Assembly: GCF_030811595.1 (NCBI RefSeq)
Contig: NZ_JAUSRB010000002.1
Span: 4,526,001 to 4,590,000, forward strand
Direction of reading: 5' to 3'
DNA from: Streptosporangium brasiliense
Lineage (GTDB): Bacteria > Actinomycetota > Actinomycetes > Streptosporangiales > Streptosporangiaceae
Length of the DNA stretch: 64,000 nucleotides
The notes beneath the pieces were generated by a model. The model was not told the origin of the DNA. It searched no databases and worked only from the letters and a program-made list of their open reading frames with translations. The position numbers were made by a program, and so were the translations under genes. Shown here piece by piece: positions 55,139-62,749 of the stretch (position 1 is its first letter; each line of letters begins with the position of its first letter).

Positions 55139-55636
55139 ATGCGAGATCGGGCCGACTTCGAGCGCTACGTGGAGCAGCGCTCGGCCCGGCTGCTGCAGAC
55201 GGCCTACCTGCTGTGCCGCGACTGGGGCACGGCGGAGGACCTTCTGCAGACGGCGCTGGCCAAGGCATGGTTCGCCTGGCGGCGGGTGGGCGACAACCCC
55301 GACCCCTACGTCTACCGCATCCTGACCAACACCCACGCCTCCTGGTGGCGGCGTAAATGGCGGGCCGAGGTGCCGACGGCTGAGCTGCCCGACGTGGCGG
55401 GGGAGGACCGGACGGGCGAGATCGGGGCGCGCGAGGCCGTACGGCACGCCCTGGCGGGGCTGCCCGGCAGGCAGCGCGCCGTGATCGTCCTGCGCTACTT
55501 CGCCGACCTGCCCGACCCGCAGATAGCCGAGATCCTCGGCTGCTCGGTGGCGACCGTCCGCAGCCAGGCCAGCCGGGCGCTGGCCAAACTACGCGTCGAT
55601 CCCGCGGCGGTCGCCGCGATCACCACGGGGAGCTGA
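55139..55636 (+). CDS. SigE-family RNA polymerase sigma factor
   Basis: This 165-residue sigma-70 relative has region 2 (FERYVEQRSARLLQTAYLLC, DWGTAEDLLQTALAKAWFAW, YVYRILTNTHASWWRRKWR) and region 4 (GLPGRQRAVIVLRYFADLPD, AEILGCSVATVRSQASRAL). The NTHASWWRR segment is the hallmark of the actinobacterial SigE-type (SigE70) group. GAGGA precedes the ATG 55139 by seven bases. The next gene begins one base after its stop, so the pair is co-translated. Its signal is unknown. Confidence 0.92.
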   Translation: MRDRADFERYVEQRSARLLQTAYLLCRDWGTAEDLLQTALAKAWFAWRRVGDNPDPYVYRILTNTHASWWRRKWRAEVPTAELPDVAGEDRTGEIGAREAVRHALAGLPGRQRAVIVLRYFADLPDPQIAEILGCSVATVRSQASRALAKLRVDPAAVAAITTGS

Positions 55637-55637
55637 G

Positions 55638-56435
55638 TTGACGATCACCGAATCCGAGCTGCGCGAGATCCTGGGCCAGGAGGGCGGCGACGGTCTGCAC
55701 AGGGGCGTGACCGTCGCCGACGTCGACCGGCGCGCCCGCAGGATCAGGCGCCGCCGCCTCCAGGCCCTGGGGGGCGCGGCCGCGGCGGGACTCGCCGTCG
55801 CGGTGGCGTTCACCCTGCCCGCGGGCGGCGTCACCCCGGTCCCCGACGACCTCTGGACCGGGGTCATGGCCCAGCCGTCGCCTGTCCTGCCGACGGTCTC
55901 GTGGCCCGGGAGGGAGGACATGGTCCCCCGCGGCGAGATCGCACGGCGGGACTACCGCGTGGCGGGGACGCGCGAGAGGCTCCGGGTCGAGGCGGGTGAG
56001 GCCCGGATCATGGTGCAGGTCATGTGCGCCGGGCCGCTACGGCGGCTGGTCATCCGGGTCGACGGCGGCGCCCCCCACGAGCAGTTCTGCGGGCAGGGGC
56101 CCGAGGGCCTCACCTACGCGGGGTACTGGGAGGACAGGACCGCCAAGGCCGCCAAGGTCGCGGAGCGCGTCGTGTCCGTGGCCGTGCTGCCGGGCGAGGT
56201 CGACGCGGGCGCGATGACCGTCGAAGAGCTGTTCGCCCGGAAGGACACGTTGTTCGACGGCTGGGAGCGGCAGTTCGTTGGCGCGGAGAGGTTCTCCCTC
56301 GAATGGTCCGTCACGGTCAGGGAGCTGGCCCGTCCGGCCTGCCGGGACGATGTCCGCCAGGTCGACCCGGCCACCGGCCGGGTCGTCGTGGTCCGGTGCG
56401 CCCCGGCCGGTGAGGCCGGCGGGGGGACCGGCTGA
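55638..56435 (+). CDS. Membrane protein following the SigE-type sigma factor (putative anti-sigma)
   Basis: This 265-residue protein has a short cytoplasmic N-terminus (TITESELREILGQEGGDG, with the RARRIRRRR basic run), one membrane helix (about 41-61, ALGGAAAAGLAVAVAFTLP) and an extracytoplasmic beta-rich domain with four Cys (QVMCAGPLR, EQFCGQGPEG, RPACRDD, VRCAPAG). It starts with TTG at 55638, one base after the sigma stop, with GGGGAG six bases upstream. Position and topology suggest an anti-sigma factor though no known anti-sigma motif is seen. Its stop lies in a tandem duplication. Confidence 0.82.
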   Translation: MTITESELREILGQEGGDGLHRGVTVADVDRRARRIRRRRLQALGGAAAAGLAVAVAFTLPAGGVTPVPDDLWTGVMAQPSPVLPTVSWPGREDMVPRGEIARRDYRVAGTRERLRVEAGEARIMVQVMCAGPLRRLVIRVDGGAPHEQFCGQGPEGLTYAGYWEDRTAKAAKVAERVVSVAVLPGEVDAGAMTVEELFARKDTLFDGWERQFVGAERFSLEWSVTVRELARPACRDDVRQVDPATGRVVVVRCAPAGEAGGGTG

Positions 56436-56476
56436 GCCCAACCGGTCAGGTGATCGGCTGAGCCCCACCGGTCAGG
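56429..56476. repeat. 26-bp tandem duplication across two stop codons
   Basis: The block cggctgagccc[a/c]accggtcagg occurs at 56429-56450 and again at 56455-56476, offset 26 bp. The first copy holds the TGA of the putative anti-sigma gene; the second runs into the convergent stop codon of the cbiX-like gene. Confidence 0.8.
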
Positions 56477-57230
56477 CCGTCGCGAAGGCCCTCTCCCGCC
56501 GCACCGCCTGCTCGTAGCGTTCGATCAGCACGGCCGCGAGCTCGGGGGCGGCGCCCAGCACGTCGGCGACGGCCCCGGCGCCCGCGGCCAGGCTGTCACG
56601 GCGGATCTTGTCGGCGAAGTGGCCCGGGGCCAGCAGGTAGGGGGCCACCACCACGCGCGGGGCGCCGGCCGACAGGAGCCGCCGGACCTCCTGCGCGGGG
56701 GTGGGCTCGGCGGCCGAGGCGTAGGCCGCGGTCACCGACCACCAGCCGCGCCCGGCCCACTCTCCGGCCATCCCCGCGACCGTCGCGTTGGCCCGCCGGT
56801 CGCTGGAGCCGGCCGAGACCAGCACCACGGCGGTGCCGGGGTCGCCGGAGGCCACCCCGGCCTCCGCCAGGCGCCGCTCCAGGGCGGTCAGCAGCAGGGG
56901 GTGCGGGCCCAGGGTGGCGCCCCGGTGCACGCGCAGCAGCGGGCGGCGGGCCGTCACCTCGGCGAGCGCGCCGGGGATGTCCACGCGGCTGTGGTAGGCC
57001 TCGGTGAGCAGCAGCGGCAGCACCGCCGCCTCGGCCAGCCCGGACAGCGCCATGGGGAGCGTCGGGGGAGCGTGGTCGAGGTAGGCGGTGCGCACGGGGA
57101 TCTCGGGGCGTGCCCGCCGTACCAGGTCGAGCAGGTCCTCCACCGTCGCGGCGGCGCGCGGGTCACGGGACCCGTGCGCCACCGCGACCAGCGGGACCGC
57201 CGGCGCCGTGCCGTGGACGCGCCACGTCAT
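56472..57230 (-). CDS. Sirohydrochlorin chelatase/CbiX-like protein
   Basis: This 252-residue protein has the CbiX/SirB pattern in duplicate: VPLVAVAHGSRDPRAAATVE at the N-terminus with the metal-binding His, LPLLLTEAYHSRVDIPGAL with a second His, then a second half with AVVLVSAGSSDRRANATVAG and VVVAPYLLAPGHFADKIRRD. It would insert Fe2+ into sirohydrochlorin to make siroheme, the cofactor of the sulfite reductase encoded in the same operon. The ATG at 57230 overlaps the cysH stop (ATGA). It is the last gene of the operon. Confidence 0.9.
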   Translation of the reverse strand: MTWRVHGTAPAVPLVAVAHGSRDPRAAATVEDLLDLVRRARPEIPVRTAYLDHAPPTLPMALSGLAEAAVLPLLLTEAYHSRVDIPGALAEVTARRPLLRVHRGATLGPHPLLLTALERRLAEAGVASGDPGTAVVLVSAGSSDRRANATVAGMAGEWAGRGWWSVTAAYASAAEPTPAQEVRRLLSAGAPRVVVAPYLLAPGHFADKIRRDSLAAGAGAVADVLGAAPELAAVLIERYEQAVRRERAFATA

Positions 57231-57964
57231 AGATGCAGCCCGCATTCCGTCTTCGCCATCCCGGCCCAGCGCCCGCTGCGCGGGTCCTCGCCCGGGGCGA
57301 CCTGGCGGGTGCAGGGGGCGCAGCCGATCGAGGGGTAGTTGTCGTAGTGCAGCGGGTTGATGAGCACGCCGTTGTCGGCCATGTAGTTGTCGACGTCGTC
57401 CTGCGTCCACCGGGCGATCGGGTTGATCTTGACCATCTGGCGCTTGGCGTCCCACTCCACGACCTTGACACCGGCGCGGGTGGCGGCCTCGTCGCGGCGG
57501 ATGCCGGAGACCCAGGCGAGGTAGGGCTCCAGCGCCCGGTTGAGCGGTTCCACCTTGCGCAGGTAGCAGCACAGGTCGGGGTTGCGCCCGAACAGGCGCG
57601 GACCCAGGTCGCGTTCCTGCTCGGCCACCGTCCGGGACGGCTTCACGTCGATCACGTTGACGTCATAGACCTGCCGCACGGCGTCACGGGTGCCGATCGT
57701 CTCGGCGAAGTGGTAGCCGGTGTCGATGAACAGCACGTCGACACCGGGTTTGACCCGGCTGACCAGGTCGATCAGCAACGCGTCGCTCATCGAGGAGGTC
57801 AGGCAGAGCCGGTCGCCGAAGGTGGCCGCGGCCCAGCGGATGATCTCCAGGGCGGAGGCGTCCTCCAGGAACTGCGCGGCCGACTCGACGATGTCCTGCA
57901 GGTCGAGCGCGCCGCGCTGCTGTCGTAGTCCGACTTCTATGTCCACCAGTGTCATGTCGCTCAC
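57227..57964 (-). CDS. cysH: Phosphoadenylyl/adenylyl-sulfate reductase (APS-type)
   Basis: This 245-residue enzyme reduces activated sulfate to sulfite. It has the PP-loop-like SSMSDALLIDLVSRV, the Cys pair in DLCCYLRKVEPLNRAL and the second Cys pair in SIGCAPCTRQV, which together hold a [4Fe-4S] cluster typical of APS-using reductases, plus the C-terminal catalytic Cys in ECGLHL. Hence APS rather than PAPS is the likely substrate, and no cysC is needed. The GTG at 57964 overlaps the stop of a 26-codon gene (GTGA) and has GAGGAG just before it; ATG 57955 is an alternative start. Confidence 0.94.
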   Translation of the reverse strand: MSDMTLVDIEVGLRQQRGALDLQDIVESAAQFLEDASALEIIRWAAATFGDRLCLTSSMSDALLIDLVSRVKPGVDVLFIDTGYHFAETIGTRDAVRQVYDVNVIDVKPSRTVAEQERDLGPRLFGRNPDLCCYLRKVEPLNRALEPYLAWVSGIRRDEAATRAGVKVVEWDAKRQMVKINPIARWTQDDVDNYMADNGVLINPLHYDNYPSIGCAPCTRQVAPGEDPRSGRWAGMAKTECGLHL

Positions 57965-58041
57965 CACTCCTCGTTCGCCACGCAGGCCGCCCGTGCCTCG
58001 CCGGCCACCGCGCTCACCGCGCCGGGCTCGCTCCGCGTCAT
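57961..58041 (-). CDS. 26-residue coupling gene between the zinc-ribbon microprotein and cysH
   Basis: ATG at 58041 to TGA at 57961 gives 26 residues beginning MTRSEPGAVSAV and ending ACVANEEW. Its ATG overlaps the stop of the upstream 47-residue gene (ATGA) and its stop overlaps the GTG of cysH (GTGA), so all three form an unbroken chain of start-stop overlaps. CGGAG lies seven bases before the ATG. The peptide has no recognised motif. Function could be purely to couple translation of cysH to the upstream gene. Confidence 0.55.
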   Translation of the reverse strand: MTRSEPGAVSAVAGEARAACVANEEW

Positions 58042-58181
58042 GACCGCACTCCGATTCCCAGGAACTTCAACTTGAAGGCGCGCACGCATGAGCGGCAGTA
58101 CCAGCCGCCGTCGCCCTCGTAGGGTTCGAGATCCTCTTCGCCGCAGTAGGGGCAGTGGAAGGGGACTGCTCGCTCGCTCAT
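58038..58181 (-). CDS. 47-residue zinc-ribbon microprotein of the sulfite reductase operon
   Basis: The product has Cys10/Cys13 (CPYCG) and Cys29/Cys32 (CRSCV), a CxxC-x15-CxxC zinc ribbon or rubredoxin-like knuckle, followed by a basic tail with FKLKFLG. From memory, a protein with this pattern occurs between the sulfite reductase and cysH genes in Streptomyces. A redox or Fe-S/zinc helper role in sulfate assimilation is inference. It starts 34 bases after the sulfite reductase stop and is coupled to the 26-residue gene. Confidence 0.8.
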   Translation of the reverse strand: MSERAVPFHCPYCGEEDLEPYEGDGGWYCRSCVRAFKLKFLGIGVRS

Positions 58182-58215
58182 CGGACCCTGCCCGCCCCGC
58201 GGCCCGCCGGGCCGC

Positions 58216-59898
58216 TCACTTGAGGTCCGTCTCGTCGGCCCGCTGGACCCAGTCGGAGAAGGTCTCGCCGTCGTTCTTCTGCTTCTCGAAGTTGCGCACG
58301 ACGCGCTCCACGTAGTCGGGCAGCTCCTCGGCCGTGGCCTTCAGGCCGCGGACCTTGCGGCCGAAGCCCGGGTTGACGCCCAGGGAGCCGCCCAGGTGGA
58401 TCTGGAAGCCCTCGACCTGCTCGCCCCTGTCGTTGACGACGAGCTGCCCCTTGAGGCCGATGTCGGCGACCTGGATGCGCGCGCAGGAGTTGGGGCAGCC
58501 GTTGACGTTGATGGTCAGCGGCTCCTTGAAGTCCGGCAGGCGCTGCTCCAGCTCGTCGATCAGGTCGGAGGCGGTGGCCTTCGTCTCGACGATCGCCAGC
58601 TTGCAGAACTCGATGCCGGTGCAGGCCATGGTCTGGCGGCGGAAGGTGGAGGGGTTGACCCGCAGGTCGTTGGCCTCCAGCTCGGCGACGACGCTGTCGA
58701 CCCGGTCGGGCGCGACGTCGAGGATGACCATCTTCTGCTCGACCGTGGTGTGCACCCGGTCCGAGCCGTGCCGCTGGGCGATGTCGGCGATCAGGTGCAG
58801 CTTGTCGCCGTCGAGGCGGCCGACCCTGGGCGCGAAGCCGACGTAGAAGTTGCCGTCCTTCTGCGGGAAGACGCCCACGTGGTCGCGGCGCCCGCCACGC
58901 GGCTGCTCCGGCGCGGGGCCGTCGGGCAGCGCGTACCCCAGGTATTCCGTCTCGAGGATCTCCCTGAACTTCTCCACGCCCCAGTCGTTGACCAGGAACT
59001 TGATCCGGGCCCGGTGGCGCAGGCGGCGGTAGCCGTAGTCGCGGAAGATGCCGATCACGCCGCCCCAGACCGGGGTGACCTGCTCGGGGGTGACGAAGAC
59101 GCCCAGCCGCTTGGCCAGCATGGGGTTGGTCGACAGGCCGCCGCCGACCCACAGGTCGTAGCCCTTCTCGCCCCGCTCGTTGACCACGCCCACGAAGGCG
59201 ATGTCGTTGATCTCGTGCACGGTGCAGTGCGCCGGGCAGCCGCTGACCGCGGTCTTGAACTTGCGCGGCAGGTTGGAGAAGGCCGGGTCGCCGATGTAGG
59301 TGTCGTAGATCTCGTCGATCTGCGCGGTGCCGTCGAGGACCTCGTTGTCGTCGATCCCGGCCAGCGGGCAGCCCAGGATGACGCGCGGGGTGTCGCCGCA
59401 GGCCTCGGTGGTGGACAGGCCCACCGCCTCCAGCCGCTTCCAGATGTCGGGGACGGCCTCGATCTCGATCCAGTGGAGCTGGATGTTCTGGCGGTCGGTG
59501 ACGTCGGCGGTGCCCCGGCCGTAGAGGTTGGAGATGTCGGCGATGGCGCGGAGCTGCTCCAGGTTGAGCCGCCCGCCGTCGATCCGGACCCGGAGCATGA
59601 AGTAGCGGTCGTCGAGCTCCTCCGGCTCCAGGATCGCGGTCTTGCCGCCGTCGATCCCGGGCTTGCGCTGGGTGTAGAGCCCGTACCAGCGCATCCGGCC
59701 CCGCAGGTCGGCGGGGTCGATGGAGTCGAAACCGTTCTTGGCGTAGATGTCGATGATCCGCTGACGGACGTTGAGCCCGTCGTCGTTCTTCTTGTTCTCC
59801 TCGTTCTTGTTCAGCGGTTCGCGGTAACCGAGAGCCCACTGACCTTCGCCTCGCGGGCGCTTGTGGTGGCGGTTAGCCGGCTTGGCCGGGGTCGTCAT
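58216..59898 (-). CDS. sir: Ferredoxin-dependent sulfite reductase
   Basis: This 560-residue siroheme/[4Fe-4S] enzyme reduces sulfite to sulfide. The cluster and siroheme ligands are Cys426, Cys432 (ACTGIEFC) and Cys468, Cys472 (NGCPNSC). Two nitrite/sulfite-reductase half-domains are seen, with DVTDRQNIQLHWIEIEAVPD in the first. The N-terminus (RHHKRPRGEGQWALGYREPL) is as in actinobacterial SirA/NirA. The ATG 59898 follows GAAGGA by six bases. A leader peptide with adjacent Cys codons lies upstream, pointing to control by cysteine supply. Ferredoxin as donor is known for this family; nitrite reduction cannot be excluded. Confidence 0.94.
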   Translation of the reverse strand: MTTPAKPANRHHKRPRGEGQWALGYREPLNKNEENKKNDDGLNVRQRIIDIYAKNGFDSIDPADLRGRMRWYGLYTQRKPGIDGGKTAILEPEELDDRYFMLRVRIDGGRLNLEQLRAIADISNLYGRGTADVTDRQNIQLHWIEIEAVPDIWKRLEAVGLSTTEACGDTPRVILGCPLAGIDDNEVLDGTAQIDEIYDTYIGDPAFSNLPRKFKTAVSGCPAHCTVHEINDIAFVGVVNERGEKGYDLWVGGGLSTNPMLAKRLGVFVTPEQVTPVWGGVIGIFRDYGYRRLRHRARIKFLVNDWGVEKFREILETEYLGYALPDGPAPEQPRGGRRDHVGVFPQKDGNFYVGFAPRVGRLDGDKLHLIADIAQRHGSDRVHTTVEQKMVILDVAPDRVDSVVAELEANDLRVNPSTFRRQTMACTGIEFCKLAIVETKATASDLIDELEQRLPDFKEPLTINVNGCPNSCARIQVADIGLKGQLVVNDRGEQVEGFQIHLGGSLGVNPGFGRKVRGLKATAEELPDYVERVVRNFEKQKNDGETFSDWVQRADETDLK

Positions 59899-60046
59899 TT
59901 GCGCGTCCTTCGGATCGATGGAGTGATTTCCGGACACGCACAGACGGCACCTACCGCCTCATCGTCGAGTGCGGGGGTTGCTTGCTCACAAGAAGGAGGA
60001 CGCCTGTCGCGCGCCCGAGCTGGGTGAAATCAGCGGAGGGCGACGG

Positions 60047-60130
60047 TCAACGGACGTCACAACAGATGGCACTGCGGACACGCAAGAGGTCGACGTGGCG
60101 TCGCACGACGAGCAATGGGTCCGCTGGCAT
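60047..60130 (-). CDS. Cys-codon leader peptide of the sulfite reductase operon
   Basis: The 27-residue open frame from ATG 60130 to TGA 60047 ends with RRHVDLLRVRSAICCDVR. The RRHVDL...SAICC pattern is that of actinobacterial Cys-rich leader peptides known upstream of sulfur-assimilation genes, with the Cys23-Cys24 pair near the end. AGGGA lies close before the ATG. Ribosome stalling at the Cys codons when cysteine is short is expected to favour expression of sir-cysH. The 148 bases between leader and sir contain the sites for the decision; no folding was run. Confidence 0.8.
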   Translation of the reverse strand: MPADPLLVVRRHVDLLRVRSAICCDVR

Positions 60131-60236
60131 GTCCCTGACGATACCTTGGTCGACTGAGATGTCCAATGTCGGGTCCACACTCTGGACTGTCTCCAGGCTC
60201 AACCTTGGTCCGCGGGCCCGGTTCCGGCTGTCCGGA

Positions 60237-60362
60237 TCATCCCTGGCGCGGCCAGTCCAGCGCCGACTCGTGGGGCCGCTCGGCCTCCTGGTGCTGGCAG
60301 TCGCACCATGAGCCGCCCCGGCACTCACCGTGACGGCGGTCCTTGCACTGTTCGCAGATCAC
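60237..60362 (-). CDS. 41-residue Cys-rich microprotein
   Basis: A GTG at 60362 opens 41 codons ending at TGA 60237. The product has Cys3, Cys6, Cys14, Cys20 and Cys22, in CEQCKDRRHGECRGGSWCDC, followed by His and an acidic tail. This is a small zinc- or iron-binding knuckle; similar short proteins are, from memory, common in actinobacteria. The ribosome site is weak, so a leaderless message is possible. It lies upstream of the leader peptide on the same strand, and diverges from the MDMPI-domain gene. Confidence 0.7.
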   Translation of the reverse strand: MICEQCKDRRHGECRGGSWCDCQHQEAERPHESALDWPRQG

Positions 60363-60446
60363 TCTTGTGGGGTGCCCCTGGAATCGAAGGACTATCCCCT
60401 AGAACATCGCTCGGTTACCCTTGCCTTGGCCGGATGGGGAGGTGCC

Positions 60447-61259
60447 GTGAGCCTGCTGGGCGAGTTGCTGGCCGATCTGCGCGCGGAGACCGCCGAGCTC
60501 GACGCCATGGTCCGCGGGCTCGATCCGGCGGCCTGGGAGCTGCCCACCCCCGCCGAGGGATGGGCGGTGCGCGACCAGATCAGCCACCTCGCCTGGTTCG
60601 ACGACGCCGCCACCGCCGCGGCGACCGACCCCGACGGCTTCCGCGCCACCCTGCCCGCCTTCCTCGGCCGCGGATACTCGGCGGTGGACGAGATCGCGGC
60701 CGCCTCCCGCAGCCTAGCCCCGGGCCAGGTCCACGACTGGTTCCGCGCCGCCAGGGCGCGCAGCCTGGAGGCGTTCGCCCGGCTCGACCCCGGGGTCAGG
60801 CTGCCCTGGTACGGCCCTGACATGTCGGCGGCGTCCTTCGTCACCGCGCGGCTGATGGAGACCTGGGCCCACGGCCAGGACGTGGCGGACGCGCTCGGCC
60901 TGGCCCGCGTCCCCACCGCCAGGCTCAGGCACGTGGCGACGCTCGGGGTGCGGGCCATGCCCTACGGCTTCGCGATGCGCGGCCTGCCGCCGCCGGCCGG
61001 GCCGATCCGGGTCGAGCTGACGATGCCCGACGGGTCGCCGTGGACGGCGGGGCCGGCCGGGGCCGCGGACGTGGTCAGGGGGCCGGTGCTCGACTTCTGC
61101 CTCCTGGTGGTCCAGCGCCGGCACCTCGACGACACCTCCCTGGAACTGCGGGGCGAGGGCGCGCGGGCGTGGGCACGGGTCGCCCAGGCCTTCGCCGGGC
61201 CCCCGGGCAAGGGGCGGGCACCGCTCGGATCAGGGGTTTCTCAGGGACGGACCGGATAG
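60447..61259 (+). CDS. Maleylpyruvate isomerase N-terminal (DinB-like) domain protein, TIGR03084-like
   Basis: This 270-residue protein has an N-terminal four-helix DinB-like domain: LADLRAETAELDAMVRGLDP, WAVRDQISHLAWFDD (metal-ligand His) and METWAHGQDVADALG (two further His/Asp). A C-terminal beta-rich domain follows (VELTMPDGSPWTAG, VLDFCLLVVQRRHL). These proteins are mycothiol-dependent transferases or isomerases; the substrate is unknown. The GTG at 60447 is preceded by GGGGAGG. No close partner genes. Confidence 0.88.
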   Translation: MSLLGELLADLRAETAELDAMVRGLDPAAWELPTPAEGWAVRDQISHLAWFDDAATAAATDPDGFRATLPAFLGRGYSAVDEIAAASRSLAPGQVHDWFRAARARSLEAFARLDPGVRLPWYGPDMSAASFVTARLMETWAHGQDVADALGLARVPTARLRHVATLGVRAMPYGFAMRGLPPPAGPIRVELTMPDGSPWTAGPAGAADVVRGPVLDFCLLVVQRRHLDDTSLELRGEGARAWARVAQAFAGPPGKGRAPLGSGVSQGRTG

Positions 61260-61292
61260 AACCCGCCCGATCCCGCCTGACATCCTCAAATC

Positions 61293-61691
61293 ATGCGGAC
61301 TCTGTTGAATGTCATCTGGCTGGTGTTCGCGGGGATCTGGCTGGCCGCCGGCTACGTCCTCGCGGGCGTCATCTGCTGCATTCTGATCATCACCATCCCG
61401 TTCGGCATCGCGTCGTTCCGGATCGCCGCCTACGCGCTGTGGCCCTTCGGGCGGACCGTGGTGCGCGATCCCGGCGCCGGCTGCCTGTCCACCGTGGGGA
61501 ACGTGATCTGGTGCGTGGTGGCCGGGATCTGGCTGGCCATCGGGCACCTGCTGACCTCGATCCCGCTCTTCCTGTCGGTCATCGGCATCCCGCTGGGGAT
61601 CGCCAACATCAAGCTGATCCCGGTCTCGCTGCTGCCGCTGGGCGCCCGGATCGTCGACGTGGACGACCCGGAGGCGTTTTATCGCAGGTAG
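61293..61691 (+). CDS. YccF domain membrane protein
   Basis: This 132-residue protein contains two tandem YccF repeats, NVIWLVFAGIWLAAGY...ITIPFGIASFRIAAYALWPFG (written in parts) and GNVIWCVVAGIWLAIGHLLT followed by SVIGIPLGIANIKL. Each repeat has an Asn-x-Ile-Trp start and a Pro-Phe/Leu-Gly-Ile turn in the membrane. The function of YccF proteins is unknown. The ATG 61293 has no strong ribosome site. It stands 33 bp after the MDMPI-domain gene and may be co-transcribed. Confidence 0.9.
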   Translation: MRTLLNVIWLVFAGIWLAAGYVLAGVICCILIITIPFGIASFRIAAYALWPFGRTVVRDPGAGCLSTVGNVIWCVVAGIWLAIGHLLTSIPLFLSVIGIPLGIANIKLIPVSLLPLGARIVDVDDPEAFYRR

Positions 61692-61769
61692 CGCGGACGG
61701 TGGACAAGAGATTCGATCGTTGCCGGACGGACTCGTGATCAAGCGTCACTAGGAAATACGTTGTGTGCC

Positions 61770-62735
61770 ATGACGTCCACTGATGCTCAGGCGCACCGCC
61801 CCGGGCCTGACAGGCGCTCGCCGCGCGGGCGGGGGGCCAGGCTGCGCGCCGGGCTCACCTGGGTACGCGGGACGGGCGTCTGGGCACTGGCCAGCGCCAC
61901 GGTCAACGCGGGCGTCACCTACCGGGTCACCGGTCTGGCCGGTGAGGCGGCCTTCTTCGCGCTGCTGTCGCTGCCGCCGTTCATGCTCGGCCTGATCGGC
62001 GTGCTCGGCCAGCTCACCCGGGTGTTCGGCCCCGAAACGCTGCAGAGCGTCCGGGAGTGGATCGACGCGCAGGCGCACCTGCTGTTCACCGACAACGCCG
62101 TGGACACCGTCGTCACCCCGCTCGTCGACGACGTGCTGAAACCCGAGAACCAGGTCTCGCTGATCTCGCTGGGCTTCCTGCTGGCGCTCTGGTCGGGCTC
62201 GCGGGCGCTGTTCGTCTACGTGGACCTGATCTCGGTCGCCTACGGTCTCGGCGAGGAGCGCGGGATCATCCGCACCCGCCTGATGTCCTTCGGCCTCTAT
62301 CTCGCGGGCCTGCTGACCGGGCTGCTCGTCATGCCGGTGCTCGTCCTCGGCCCGGCGGCGCTGCGCGGCGCCCTGCCCCCCGACTACGCCCCGCTGGTCG
62401 ACAGCCTCTACTGGCCGGTGGTCATCATCGGCTCGGTGTTCTTCCTCACCCTGCTCTACCACGTGAGCGTGCCGGTGCGCACACGCTGGTGGCGCGAGCT
62501 GCCCGGGGCGGTGCTCGCGTTCATCATCTGGATCGCCTGCGCCGCGGTGCTGCGCGCGGTGCTGGCGGCCTGGTTCTCCCCGGTCTCGATCTACGGCTCG
62601 CTCGCCGCCCCGATCGCGGTGCTGCTGTGGCTCTACATCACCGCGCTGGCCGTGCTCATCGGAGCCACCCTAAACGCCGAGGTGGACCGGCTCTGGCCGG
62701 TGGACGGAGCGGGCCGCGCCGGCCGTGCCGGCTAG
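61770..62735 (+). CDS. YihY/virulence factor BrkB family membrane protein
   Basis: This 321-residue protein has about six membrane helices and the family blocks LAGEAAFFALLSLPPFMLGL, LKPENQVSLISLGFLLALWS, LLYHVSVPVRTRWWRELPGA and SVYGSLAAPIAVLLWLYITA-like SIYGSLAAPIAVLLWLYITA near the C-terminus. BrkB/YihY proteins are of unknown transport-like function. The ATG at 61770 is chosen; a TTG at 61761 with AGGAAA four bases upstream is an equally possible start. It precedes the glyA leader. Confidence 0.88.
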   Translation: MTSTDAQAHRPGPDRRSPRGRGARLRAGLTWVRGTGVWALASATVNAGVTYRVTGLAGEAAFFALLSLPPFMLGLIGVLGQLTRVFGPETLQSVREWIDAQAHLLFTDNAVDTVVTPLVDDVLKPENQVSLISLGFLLALWSGSRALFVYVDLISVAYGLGEERGIIRTRLMSFGLYLAGLLTGLLVMPVLVLGPAALRGALPPDYAPLVDSLYWPVVIIGSVFFLTLLYHVSVPVRTRWWRELPGAVLAFIIWIACAAVLRAVLAAWFSPVSIYGSLAAPIAVLLWLYITALAVLIGATLNAEVDRLWPVDGAGRAGRAG

Positions 62736-62749
62736 TCCGCTATCGTCTA

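Noticed and set aside
54625-55356. 243-codon plus-strand frame reading through the 18/72-bp arrays
   Set aside because: It overlaps the DUF1707 gene and the sigma gene in other frames and has no family features; any frame of a repeat with a period divisible by three stays open.
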